In this document: piece by piece, positions 52,986 to 64,000 of the stretch
Layout of the letters: each line of letters begins with the position of its first letter
How positions within the stretch are numbered: position 1 is the first letter of the stretch
Assembly: GCA_021613375.1 (NCBI GenBank)
Contig: CM038720.1
Span: 42,206,614 to 42,270,613, forward strand
Source of the DNA: Megaleporinus macrocephalus
Lineage: Eukaryota > Chordata > Actinopteri > Characiformes > Anostomidae
Reading direction: 5' to 3'
Length of the DNA stretch: 64,000 nucleotides
The notes under the pieces: generated by a model
What the model saw: the letters and a program-made list of their open reading frames with translations, nothing else
The model's database searches: none
Told to the model about the DNA's origin: nothing
Position numbers and translations under genes: made by a program

Positions 52986-54149
52986 CTTGCATGGGCATAA
53001 AGGGTTTTTGAATGAAAAGTGAAATACTACAGTCAGAAATAAACCCTTCAATAGTAAGATTAACTCATTCACTGCTTGCTGATGAATAACAGCTTCCTCA
53101 CTTTCACAGCACCATGAGGCTCAACAACAGGAAGAAACAAACATTCCAGACAAAGCAGATCGGATTCAAGACATGAAGGAGCCACTATACCAACACACAT
53201 GCATGAATGGACAAGAGCCTTAAGACAAAAGGACTTAAAAGCAAACAAGTAGGCCTGTTGCAATTCCTGATCACATTCATTAAAGCTGACCGCAATAACT
53301 TTCCACAGTTGGAGGCAGTGAAACACACACACAAACACAAAATAGAGGGCAGTGAAGCAACGAATGGTGTTTGTTTATTTGAGTTTTGTTGGTCAGCTGG
53401 GCACTACAAAAACAAGTTAAGAACACTAATGAGCCAAACTGGCCGCTTTTATTTGCATTCAATTTAAATGCCTAAATAAAACATTAAATTATTTTTATTA
53501 CCACTATTTATATGGCAGAGGCGTCCACTCTTATCCACAAAAGGTCCGGTATAACTTTCCTTTCAATCAAGCAAGAGCAATCTGATTTCATTAGTTTAAC
53601 AAGACTCATGCCCATTGCGAATAAAACTGGACACATCTGGCCACAAAGTAATAAAACTCTCCCAAATAAGTAGATGTACTGTCAATTTGATTTAATCCAT
53701 AAAAGCGACACTGCAGTGTTAAAACTAGACTATCTTAAGAATGAGAAATTGAAAAAATTGTGGGTGCAGGAATGGCCTCAGCATTCACAGTGTCTTATTT
53801 TTTCCCCCAGAGTGCTCATTTTTCTATAACGTGTGTAAACCTGCATTCAAAGCATGCGTCAGCATAATGCCAGGAAATCAGGTTTCAATTTCTGAGCAAG
53901 TATGTACCTGCAGTACAAAAATGAACTGGGTTAAAAGGATCAACGAACAACCCCAAATGAGAAAAACAGAAGGACGAATCCTTTGGAAACAAAGATGGGC
54001 AGAGGATCACCACCTCCCCAACAAATGCCTGAGGAAATTATTGAAATTTTAAAAGCCATGTTTCTTACTGAAAAAAGGAAGGAAGCCAGTTAAAATGAAA
54101 TTAAAATTAATTAAAAGATTCAAGGTATCTGGAGAAATTTCAGTGTATA

Positions 54150-54645
54150 AAGGGCACACCTAAGCTGAATAACTGAACTCTCCAATCCCTCAGACAGCAC
54201 TGCATTAAAAACCATCATTCATCTGCAGGCAATAAAACCACATGGACTCCGGATGACTTCAGCAGACCTTTGTCGTCAGGCACAACAATATGTGATTACA
54301 TCCACAAACACCAGTTAAAACTACGCTGGCCAGAGAAAAAGTTTTATGTTAACAGTGTCCAGAAGTGCTGTTGATTTGGGATGGATCATCATACAGTGGA
54401 AACATGTATTGTGGTCAGAAAAAAGCATTCCAGATCTTCCTCTTTTTTGTGGAGGATGCCATGAGCTCTGGACCAAACATAAAACAAGACTTTTACCAGC
54501 AACAAGTTTAAAATCCAGGATCTGTCATAGTACAGAATTGTATCAGTGGCCTTGGCACAACTAACATACACTTCTGTGACGCAGCATTAATGTTGTAATG
54601 TACACAGAGATTTTAGAGCAACATATACTGCATTTAAGATGCAGA
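54150..54645 (+). mobile_element. Degenerate Tc1-like transposase fragment
   Basis: In order: CCTCAGACAGCACTGCATTA, AAAACCATCATTCATCTG, AGTGGAAACATGTATTGTGG (WKHVLWS.KS), GAGCTCTGGACCAAACATAA, TCCAGGATCTGTCATAGTAC and TTTTAGAGCAACATATACTG. These follow the nucleotide order of well-known fish Tc1-like transposases. Frameshifts and a missing catalytic region show it is dead. Confidence 0.85.
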
Positions 54646-54649
54646 GCAC

Positions 54650-54990
54650 ACCGCATCATCAGGGACCCCCTCCCCCCACCCCAGCCACACACTGCTTAAC
54701 CTACTTCCATTCAGGAGGAGATACAGGATCATCCGGACCAGAACCAGTTAACAGTGGTGCTAACACTGCCACTCATACAGCACTAACCTGACTGCTGTCT
54801 ATACTCATAACAGAATTAACATTTCACAACCTAATAATTTTATAACTATATACTCATTTCATAATATATATAGTAAATTATGTATATACTGTTAATATTG
54901 TCGAAATTCTGTCATATTTATGCCTGCTCATTGTACATTTGCACACTCCTGTTTTGCACAATTGCTGCAATTTGCAGTTCTGGTAAATGC
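54650..54990 (+). mobile_element. LINE 3'-end fragment
   Basis: CACCGCATCATCAGGGACCC, TTCAGGAGGAGATACAGGAT, CATCCGGACCAGAACCAG and CATTTGCACACTCCTGTTTT follow the plan of the 3' ends of teleost LINEs, directly after the Tc1-like fragment. Confidence 0.65.
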
Positions 54991-55634
54991 TAACTCCCTC
55001 CATCCATCCATCTCTGTGCACAGTTCAACAGGACATTGCAAAACCACATTACAAAGGCACTGCTTGCAAAAGAAGAAAGTGGAAGTATGGGAGGGCATCC
55101 ATATAGAAGGAACCTGGCAGTTGAGATAATAACCAATAGTAGCCCCCTAGCCAGACCTGTGTGTCCACCAGCCTTGTCTGCAGTGATCCTAGACCAGCGA
55201 TCCTACTCTTAAAAACTTTATCAATTACATAAAAGTTTCTAAGTGGCTTTTTGTATCTTTTTGTGTACACCTACCAGACAAAAGTAATAGGAAGAATTAA
55301 AAGATAACACACGTAAGAATATCTGTAACACAAGCTTATTAAACATTCTTTCCAAAGTGTAAGTATGGGAATACGTAGTTATGTCTGATGAACACATACG
55401 TCATTTGTGGTGAAAGAGGCTCAAGCACGTGTTAAAGGATGTTCATAAACCACGGGTCAAGCCCCAGACCCTGACATCACCACTAGCATGTGCTTACAGT
55501 CAACAGACAAACAGTGTTAGCAGATCCAGCAGACAGCACGCACCGTGACTCTGACGCAGCAGAGGCGTAACTCCAGGACAAGCAAGCATTTATTACGTTT
55601 CACTCAAGTACGGAATCAGACGAATAAATGAAAC

Positions 55635-55765
55635 TACAAATGTCAAATAGCTTGGAAAATACTCTGGGTCCATTGACTTACATTAATAGTGAAGAAGGTT
55701 TTCGGCCTCCTGTGAAGTTGTCATTTAAGAGATGCATGTTTTTTTCTTTTTGACAGTAACTATAT
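55635..55765 (-). mobile_element. Short dispersed element (MITE-like), copy 5, partial
   Basis: GGAAAATACTCTGGGTCCAT, TGACTTACATTAATAG, GTGAAGTTGTCATTTAAGAG and TTTTTGACAG. The ACCAATAGAAATG end is lost. Confidence 0.55.
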
Positions 55766-56589
55766 ATAATGTCTCCAAAATAATTCTACATCATGTTGAT
55801 TAAAAGGAAGGCAGAACGGCAAGCTGAGATGGACAAGCGAGGATGGTGTAATCCTCATTTTAATTAGAAAAGCACTACACAGATTAAGCCTTGAGGCCAG
55901 AGGCGAAGGGGGTGAAAGGCCACCGTCATGGAAACAGTAATCTTATCATATGGAGTTCAGCTTATGCTGCTTGCCTTTTCATGCCTTCTGCCTTAAATCA
56001 AAGAAGCTGAGTGATTTTTCTACTACGGTACAGATTTGCTCTAAAGTAGCTTTGGAAACTTTCCATACTAATGATTTGCTCTGGTACTGACGAAAGAGGT
56101 TATTTCAGCTGCTCAGGAATGAACAAGTCTCGTGAGCTTTCGTTACACACAGTCAGAAATGAGTTAGGATGTGTACTAGTACTTGATTACTTAGTTAACA
56201 GCTCAAGGTGGCGGTAGCCAAATACTGAAAAGATTATATAAATGAGTATTTGTTAAGACAGAAAATATGCAAGTTAATCTTGCAGCAGCTTTGCTCGCAT
56301 TTGCAACCATATATGTTGTTTTACTTTGCTGTGAGCATGCTGGCAGAGATAGATAGATTAGATAGGGCTGAGATAGGTTAACGTCTAGCTGAAGTCAGCT
56401 AAATCAAGAAACAAAAGCAGGTTTTCCATCTACAGACAATCCTGGATGGAAAAGCCTGAGAATATGTCTAACACTGTAAAATGAAAAAGGTTATTCAAAT
56501 AAATCAAAAGTTCCACCTGACCACAAATTGTACTGCTGTTATTGTTATATACTGCACACACTCAAACAGTTGCAATTCTCTTTAGTGGA

Positions 56590-56800
56590 GGCGGATGGCC
56601 AGTGACTGGATACGACTGGCCACACAGATGGTCCGATCAATATCCGGTTAACTAGATATATGTTCAAAATCACAGCCGACCCCTTTCATCCAGGACATCA
56701 CCTCTTCCAGCCACTTCCATTTGGGAGGTGACTCAAAGCATTTTTATACATTAGCATAACAGTCTATTAACAATAGGCTTCAAAATATATGTGTACTTGT
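56590..56800 (+). mobile_element. LINE 3'-end fragment
   Basis: CACAGCCGACCCCTTTCATC, CAGGACATCACCTCTTCCAG and CACTTCCATTTGGGAGGTGA parallel the text at 54.7 kb and the usual CCATC.GG end of teleost LINEs. Confidence 0.5.
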
Positions 56801-57689
56801 ACAGAATGGCTATGTAAGTATATGTGCAAGGCCAAGTACAGACATTTATTAATTTAGTCATTAATATTCTTATTCTCCACGCTATTTATTATTATTATTC
56901 CGATCATAGAGCACAGCTTTCCGTGTTGCATGTCCCTTAATGTGGTTAAGCGGATATCTGTTCATGAACTTACATACTAAAATATCAAAGTTAAAACTGA
57001 GGTTCATTTATAATTCTGTTGAGGAAATATTAGTCATACAGCTGAGGGATCCATCCATGTTTGGCAGCTCTGCTTAGAGTGTTTGGAGTTGGGAGGTAAG
57101 GACACTGGATCCTTGACACAGTTCTGTGAAACTGGATGAGGCCCAGTGTGTGTGTGTGTGTGTTTGTGTAAAACAGGGACATAGGTCATCATTTATGGGC
57201 AAAAACAGCTCCCTGCTAAAAGTGGAGTACAGTCAACAGCTGCACAGATAAACAAGGAGAATATAGACACCCTCATGGTCATGTGACTGACAGCATGCAA
57301 CGCTGCAGCTAAAGCGTAGGATGAACATCTCTTGAGTATCTAATTACTCATCGGCAATGAGTTTTCACGACACAGGATTAGGATATAAAGTAATGGCTGA
57401 AACAGATACCATAGCTTCATCCAGTTTTCAAACATTAAAGAAATCACTATGGTACCATGTAAGGTTAAATGTTTTACGAAGAAAAGAACAAATATATATT
57501 AGTTGTATGATACTACTATACAGTTTTACACAGCAATCGCCAAGTCTGCCCTCACATCATCCATAACCACTGGTTTATTAAGGTTACCTCACAAATATGA
57601 GCCAAACTCCAGCACATGATCAGAACAGCGGAGTGGAACATCTGATATAGTCTACTGAGGCCTTAGGATATATACAACTGCAGGGTGAT

Positions 57690-57990
57690 GAAGTGCGTTG
57701 GCAAAAATACAGCCGATACAGCCCCCCCCCCTCATCCAGACGCTTCATACTATATGTCTGCTTATATTCTTATTCTTTACCCTATTATCATTATTATTTT
57801 TATTATTATATTTTGTTGTACTTTTCCTGTAGTTAAAAAATTATTGTGTACAGTCTGTGTGCATGCCGGGTCTGTTTAGCGTATTACAAATCAAATCAAA
57901 TCAAGGTTTATTTGTCACATAGAGTCATATACACAGTAAAATTACCAGCAAAATTCTTAATAACTGCATAATATAATAATAATATAAAAT
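57690..57990. mobile_element. LINE 3'-end fragment with AAATC simple tail
   Basis: CAGCCCCCCCCCCTCATCCA, TTATTCTTTACCCTATTATC, then AAATCAAATCAAATCAAGG and TTTATTTGTCACATAGAGTC, a text widespread at LINE tails in fish genomes. Confidence 0.6.
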
Positions 57991-58734
57991 ATAAAAATGG
58001 CAAAATAAGATATTTAATATTTTAGAGAAAAGAAACAAACACACACTAGATAAAATATTTAGGGACAATAACATAGTAAATTGATGTAAATGCAATACAT
58101 GCACTAAAAACCATAAATATCAAATAAAGAAACAAAACATCATTGAGTAAATTGCAATGTAACAAAGTGAATGTACAATATTGAGCCATGTAATTAAGCA
58201 GGGTTCGTGTATGATGCGAGGCGTAAGGTGGTCCTAGTAGCTGCCTTGGTTCAGAGCCCAAATCAAGGCTCATTCTCATCCTCTCTATGTTCGTCCTTCA
58301 GGGAGCGAAAGCGCTGACATGTCATACACGTAAAGGTCTATTGTAAACCAAATTCCCTGTATGTGTAAAATACTTTACAAAACAAAGAGACACTGATTCT
58401 GCTTTAATTCTGACAGCAAAAAATCTAATTCCATATGTCACACAAACCTTACTGCCAGAGTTTGTGACTGTTTAGCTTAGGCCTTTGCTTTCTTCCCTGA
58501 GACATTTTGCCGGAGGCCATTGTATATAACCCGTTTTGCCTGACAAACATTTGCTCATGTGTTTTTCAGTCGCACCACAGGTGTCGGTCTGAGGTATTAA
58601 AACGTGCACAGCAGTAGCAGCTTTTTTTAACAAGCATACAAGTATCAAAACTCTTGTTTCTGCTATTCAGCAGTGGCAGGAGTAGTAGCCTAATTTCCTT
58701 TTATACTTAAATTAAAAGTATTAATACTGAGTCC

Positions 58735-58920
58735 AGCTTTACAGGAAAGGACAAAAACCATCTTCACTTTTAATGAAAGTCAATGGAACCAGAATTTTAT
58801 TCAAGCTTTTTTAAAGCATTTCTATTGGTCCATTTAGCATGAAATTGTGACACAATGTAAACGGCAGTGGTCAAGTTCAAATGGAGTAGAAATGGAGATG
58901 CATATTTTTCTTTGGGCAGC
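58735..58920 (+). mobile_element. Short dispersed element (MITE-like), copy 6
   Basis: CCAGCTTTACAGGAAAGGAC, GTCAATGGAACCAGAATTTT, AAAGCATTTCTATTGGTCCA and CACAATGTAAACGGCAG: the longest plus-strand copy. Confidence 0.82.
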
Positions 58921-60429
58921 AACGAAATACATCTTTCTATCCATCAGTATAAGAGCAGACATTTTTCAGGATCTATTTTTCTGGTTTTCGTCATGTCTAA
59001 AATAACGTGCAAAATCAACTGCAAAACAGCCCAGATGTCACCAACAACACAAAATGCAATTGAGCACAAGACTTTGATTATTAACTAAATACTAAAGGCT
59101 TGAATGCAACAGTACAAGAACTATCAACAAGTAAACATAAATAGATGTGAAGGTATCATGATTTCAAAATACTCTTTAGTGTACAAAGCCATTATTATTA
59201 TTATTATTACTACTACTACATGTACTTGAGCAACTATAGCTAATTACCACCCACCTCTGATCAGCACACAACAGACAACTGTCCTAAAAAATGTCCTAAT
59301 TTTACAAGCACCAGTGACAGGCTTCCAATCCACCAGTCATCAGATTCAGTTCAATAGTGTAAACAAGGCCATGCAATCAGCAAAAGCTGAGTTCAGCAAT
59401 CTCATGATGTGCATCAGTCTGTGTTTAATAAGCAGAAAATAGCAGACCAGAATGTTGACAGGCAGCAGCGAAAAGCGAGCAAAGGCTTAACACTCAGCCG
59501 CTCTCTGGATAACAGGGTGTAACTAACGCTGCAGGGTTTCACCCAGAACTGACTGCAAGGCAATTAATGAATCTGACATGCCACATTATTGCCATCGTAC
59601 ATGATACTCAGCATAATGTTTCTCCTCTTCTGAACAGGCCTCATTTCAAAGGCTGCAATTAAAGCTGAAAACGGCCGATTAGCCTGGTCCAGGCGAAGCC
59701 ATTACAGAAATAAAGTGGTCTTTTTCACTACAGTCTCTCACACAAACGCACAACTGCAAGGCTGGGAAAACGCAATCAGCAAACTTGAATATATTTCCAT
59801 TCCACAATGCAGCATCCAGCATGTGTATTCCCCTGACTTCAGCTCTGAGATAATCACAGAGCTTTCCACCTGCAGGGTGAAGAGTTCACGCCACAATGCA
59901 GCAGCTCTTCATAACAATGACTGAAAATAACAGATACACACACAAATGCACACAAGGCTTCAGCATGGCTGTAGCGCTCCCGGTCTCTGGAATGTTCTGT
60001 TAGGCAGAAATTCTGTCTGCCTGAGATTGAGTCTGACGTGCTACTGCGCAAGCACACATTCCACTCTCTCTTATGTAAGAGGATGAGGGACCGCTGCTGG
60101 TGTCTCTCTGAGTCTCTAAGCTGGGAGAACTTATCAATCAGTAATGAATTATCGTTTTCAGCCATTAAATAAGTAAAACTGAATCCTTATTTTATTTATT
60201 CTCAACATCCAAGCATTTATAATACTGAATTTTTATGGGCTTATGATATACCAAGTATTCTGTGCCTCGTAAGTTATACTATCTGTGGCTTGTCTCACAA
60301 AGAAAGTTCAGCATAGAGTAAATGTAGAACGTACGCCGATAATGATAGGGAATGGTATTTTGCATTATTGAAAAATGTGTTTGTAAAAGTCTCATATTTT
60401 ACTAGCTTGCACTTCTTAAAGGAGATTAA

Positions 60430-60520
60430 TATGCATCCATCCATCTTCCGCTTTATCCTGCTAGTCAGGGTCACGGGGGGCGGCTGGAGCCAATCCCAGA
60501 GTTATCAGGCAAAGGCTCTT
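60430..60520 (+). mobile_element. Teleost dispersed repeat fragment
   Basis: CATCCATCCATCTTCCGCTT, TATCCTGCTAGTCAGGGTCA and CGGCTGGAGCCAATCCCAGA form a text I know as a very common fish repeat. Confidence 0.7.
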
Positions 60521-63500
60521 CTTTAGTGAATGGGTGTGTGTTTAGTCAGACGCCTTAGCTGGTTTAGGTCTGTCTTGGACAGCGTGCTCCCGAAGCTCTT
60601 CATACTCTGTTCATATCCCTCATACTTTGTTCATAATCCTCATACGCTGTTCATACTAATGTGGTGGTTTGTTGGGAGAAGATGGGCACTGTCAACATAC
60701 ACTCGCAGCAGCCTATACTACAGCATGAAGTAGTGAACATGTTGAGTAAAGGCGCTTGGATCCCCCCCCCCCTAATATTTATGTAATGTCTTGCGTCCTC
60801 TGCTTAAAAGCAATTCACTTCCTGTGACTGAACGCCAATGTGCCGCTTATGATCCATATTCCAAATGTATGCTGCCATCTTAACCTCAGGTCAGGTTAAG
60901 GTACAATGGTACTATATTCTACTAAAAAGTGATTCACCAATCAAAATCCAGATTTAGATCAAACCAAGCTTTGTGTTATCTGTCTAAGCTGTAAGTACCG
61001 TTTCAGGAGAGAGACTCCTGGTCTTTGGAAGTCACTGTAATCAGCCTTATGTAAACCAACCACTGACCTAACACTACAGCCCACAGGTTTAAAACTACCA
61101 GCTGACAGCCTTCAGGCCTGACCTCACCACAAGATCTTTGCTTATCTCAGGCAGGACTGAGCTTACCAAATGCTTTTCAGCACAAAGAAGATTCTTAAAA
61201 TGGTTCAGCGAGTATTACTACCCATCATTTAAGACGTTCTTTACACTACTGCGAACCTTATTTTAAAAAGTGTATGATTTTACTGTAACAGACAAATTTC
61301 CAACCTCAGAATAAAAAGTCATAAGAGTTTTGTTAGAGTTAGGAAGCGCACATATCATCTTGAGCACTGAGTGTAAGGTCATTAGGACAGCCATATTAAA
61401 TCAGTTATTTTCTTATCCTGACATTAACCTTTACTCTAATCCAGACAGCAAACTTTGGTGATGATGAATAAGCACATAACACACAAAGCACATGGAGATG
61501 CTTTTCACTGACTGACTACTGGATCATATCCAGGTCTAACAGCTTCACTTAGACATTCATCTCAGATAAACTAATACACAGCAATGCTACGTTTTTGTTC
61601 ACACAACTCAAGATCCTCTTAAAGAAATACAGCACAGTCACAGGCTGTTACACCCCGCAAGATCCCCATTTTCTGCAAAATTGTGACTAAAAACTGTTAT
61701 GACACTTTGGCTGAGGTTGTCAGAGAGGGTGTCACACTTCAGGCATTTAAGTTTTTGCAAAGTCTTTAAAAAAAAAAAAAAAGAGTTCTAGTGTTCATTT
61801 AGCTTTAGATGCTTTTGGGAAATGAGGCCCAATTTACTGTGAACAAAGTTTAGATGGAAAAACCGTAAATACTCCTAAAAACAAGAAAATTCAATTTTCC
61901 CTTTCTGTATAAGAACAATCTTGACATGGTTTTAATATTCCAATAAACACGTGCAACAGCCCTCCATCACTGACTCACTCTCAATCACGTCGTATGGAAT
62001 GCCCAACAAGATTCACCACAAACCAAACATGTTTTCCTTATAATATAACATAAAAATAATGTGGACATTCATTTAAAGTTTACATAAAACAAAATATACC
62101 AAAGTCCAGGAAAAGCAGACAAATATAGAAAGATGGATAGATGGAAGTCAAGATAGTCTTGCTATTGGTAAGGTTTATGCTGACAGTAGCTTGACCACTT
62201 TGCATCAAGGAGCAATATTTTGCAGCAGACATTTGTTAAAAAGGTACTTATAAGACATACTTTGGACATGTATAATGAGGGCAGAGAGGAACAAGATGAA
62301 TTTAATTAGGGCTTCTGGGATCGTCTGAGTTTACTGCTAAGATGAACAAGACAAGACAAACTATAATCTAACAGCAAATATAGGCAAACTGAAGAATAAT
62401 GTTTTTTTGTTATTAATATGATTTTTTTTTAAATAAAGAACCATATTCCAAGCAGGATCATGCTCATATGGTACAGGTCAGATCTCCCTTTGTTATTGGC
62501 TAACTATTAATAAGCAAGGACTGCATCACAGCCTTGCAGTCTTTACAGTGACAGACAGCACTAGTCCTACTGACCAAAGCAGCTTTCAGAAAACTATCCA
62601 TCTGTATTATAAGATTCCACCATATTTTCCACTTTGACACAACAACATGCAGTGCATCACCACCGGGAGAGGAAAGGGACAAAGAGCGGAACCACTCAAC
62701 AAACTGTAAAAATAGCCCCTATTATTCCAGCTACTGACAGCCATGAACAACTCAGACTCTACACAAGAGCTCTAAGACGCAGCGCAGCACACATTCCGAA
62801 GCACAGCTCTGTACTGGAAACCACCCTACGTTTACGTTCACTCTCAAAACAAATAACGAGTCTAGAGCAAGCATAGCTGAGAGCGAGGAAATGAAACTGT
62901 GAGGGGAAGAAAAGTCAAAGAAACAAGGTCACCATCAAAAAACTTCCCAGAGCACAGCTGTGTATTTATCTAAGTGAGCAGGTGTGTGTGTGTGTGTAGG
63001 TGTGTGCTTTGCAGATGAACAGGTCTGAACATGCTGCGTACCCAAGTCCTTTGCCCTGGTTAAACAGAGCTGGTAATAAAAAAAAGGTACTGAAGGTATT
63101 GAAGGTATTAAAAAGAAGGTCTTGTAGGAGGTAGAGTGGGTAGAATCGTGCTGCGGTAGACTAAACTGAAGACTCCGTCTCCAGCTTCTAGCTGGACCAC
63201 ACTGCTGTATGGTAATGTCACGCTTGTCAGAAGCAGCGGTGTGGTTTGTCCTCCTGAGGCGAATCACCCTCGTGCCAAAACATGTGGCCATTTGCTATCA
63301 CTCACAGCTTGTGGTCTGACTGCCTGTGTTCACTCAGAAAGGCACCTTCTAAGCCAGACCACAGACCTCTCTTCGTTCAGTGCCTCCCTTCCCATCTCTG
63401 TCTCAGTTTCTCTTTGTCTCTCGCCCCCCACCCAACCACCCCAACTCAGTTCCATCTTTCTTATTCTAGTTAAATATGCAGGGGAAGCAGCATATGGCCC

Positions 63501-64000
63501 GTATAAATATTCACGATTACTAATTTGTCAATCCTGAGTGGTGCTGGGTGGCTCACACAAATCAGACTCACTTGCAGCCCCAGTGTTTGTGCTGTGACTC
63601 AATTAAAGAGGTCTATTAGTAATAGTTCAGCAACCAGTAGACAAAAAACAGAGGCTTTATTTTGTCATGTTTTTGTCAGCCAGGCTTTCACCCTTCACCA
63701 TTTACCCTTTTACCCTTCACTGTTCAAATGTAGCACCTAAATCTAAGAAAATCATTAGTTAAACAAAAGTTATGTTTCAACAGATAAACATCAATAACAT
63801 CCAATCACCTCTGTTTCAAATCCAAAGAGGAGAACTTTCACATATAGACCACTAAAGCAATTTTGTAAATGCTAAATACTGTACAGCTGCTGAGACATAC
63901 AGTGCTCTGACCCTGCAACATCGGTCACGCTATTACATAAGACTACACAGTCAGAGAGACGTTCATGTCCACAGAGATTCTTTACGCTCAGCAGAAAACA

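Larger units (their letters stand above)
46312..64000. other. Long gene-free stretch, probably a large intron (or intron plus flank) of the unidentified minus-strand gene
   Basis: No exon with both splice sites and a coherent frame is supported here on either strand. Content: moderately AT-rich sequence with decayed mobile elements listed separately, a (GA)n run at 50,571-50,607, A runs near 48,265 and 61,770, and a few short open frames without support. Minisatellites are almost absent, unlike 1-40.2 kb. Confidence 0.6.

Noticed and set aside
59854..60165. 103-codon minus-strand ORF as an upstream exon of the unidentified gene
   Set aside because: No good donor or acceptor fits its frame, and the composition is not clearly coding.
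62634..62876. 80-codon plus-strand ORF
   Set aside because: No homology that I recognise, no start context, no splice sites.
46312..64000. tRNA, snRNA or microRNA genes
   Set aside because: I saw no tRNA box A/B pairs or known snRNA text; microRNA hairpins cannot be judged reliably by eye.

Overview
The window is from a ray-finned (teleost) fish nuclear genome. The evidence is a spliced vertebrate gene with GT-AG introns, teleost-type LINE tails, hAT- and Tc1-like transposon relics, and a very heavy load of minisatellites. Two transposon texts (one at 17.0-17.8 kb and 31.8-32.2 kb, one at six sites) look to me like families common in otophysan fishes such as characins and catfishes, but that placement is from memory. 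There are no prokaryotic features, no CRISPR array, and no tRNA or rRNA gene that I can see. Positions 1-31,700 hold one complete minus-strand gene, SUPT20H (SPT20 homolog, SAGA complex subunit, also called p38IP). I rebuilt 22 coding exons from 30,946 down to 789. All boundaries are GT-AG, every phase joins, and the result is a 790-residue protein, against about 780 in mammals as I remember it. A TATA-less, CpG-rich promoter with an ETS motif lies near 31,690. Nearly every long intron holds its own minisatellite: 76, 11 and 17 bp units in the last long intron, then 51, 22, 45, 21, 22, 51 and 35 bp units further upstream in the gene. Together these make nearly half of the gene. A LINE with a nested hAT-type element (8-bp target duplication) lies in the intron 13,776-16,403. 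Positions 31,800-40,200 are intergenic: a transposon fragment, a 4.7 kb array based on TTTACAGT(GGT/GAT)n, a 1.8 kb 15-bp array, a small 32-bp array and LINE fragments. The first two arrays give very long ORFs on both strands only because their units are multiples of three bases. I do not consider them genes. Positions 40,640-46,311 hold the last three coding exons and a long 3' UTR of a second minus-strand gene. It encodes a protein with a coiled-coil C-terminus that I could not name. No further exon of it is supported up to 64,000, so the rest is best read as one very long intron, or as intron plus flank. That stretch has decayed LINE, Tc1-like and MITE copies but almost no minisatellites. 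The change at about 40.2 kb is abrupt. I found no convincing new multi-gene system. The points most worth checking are: a (TG)29 tract forming the 3' splice site of SUPT20H exon 19; an ATG-only coding exon whose inclusion or skipping would switch between an upstream ORF and an extended N-terminus; one transposon-like element at three loci with about 3, 7 and 87 copies of its internal 51-bp repeat; and 19-bp direct repeats flanking the 6.7 kb double array.
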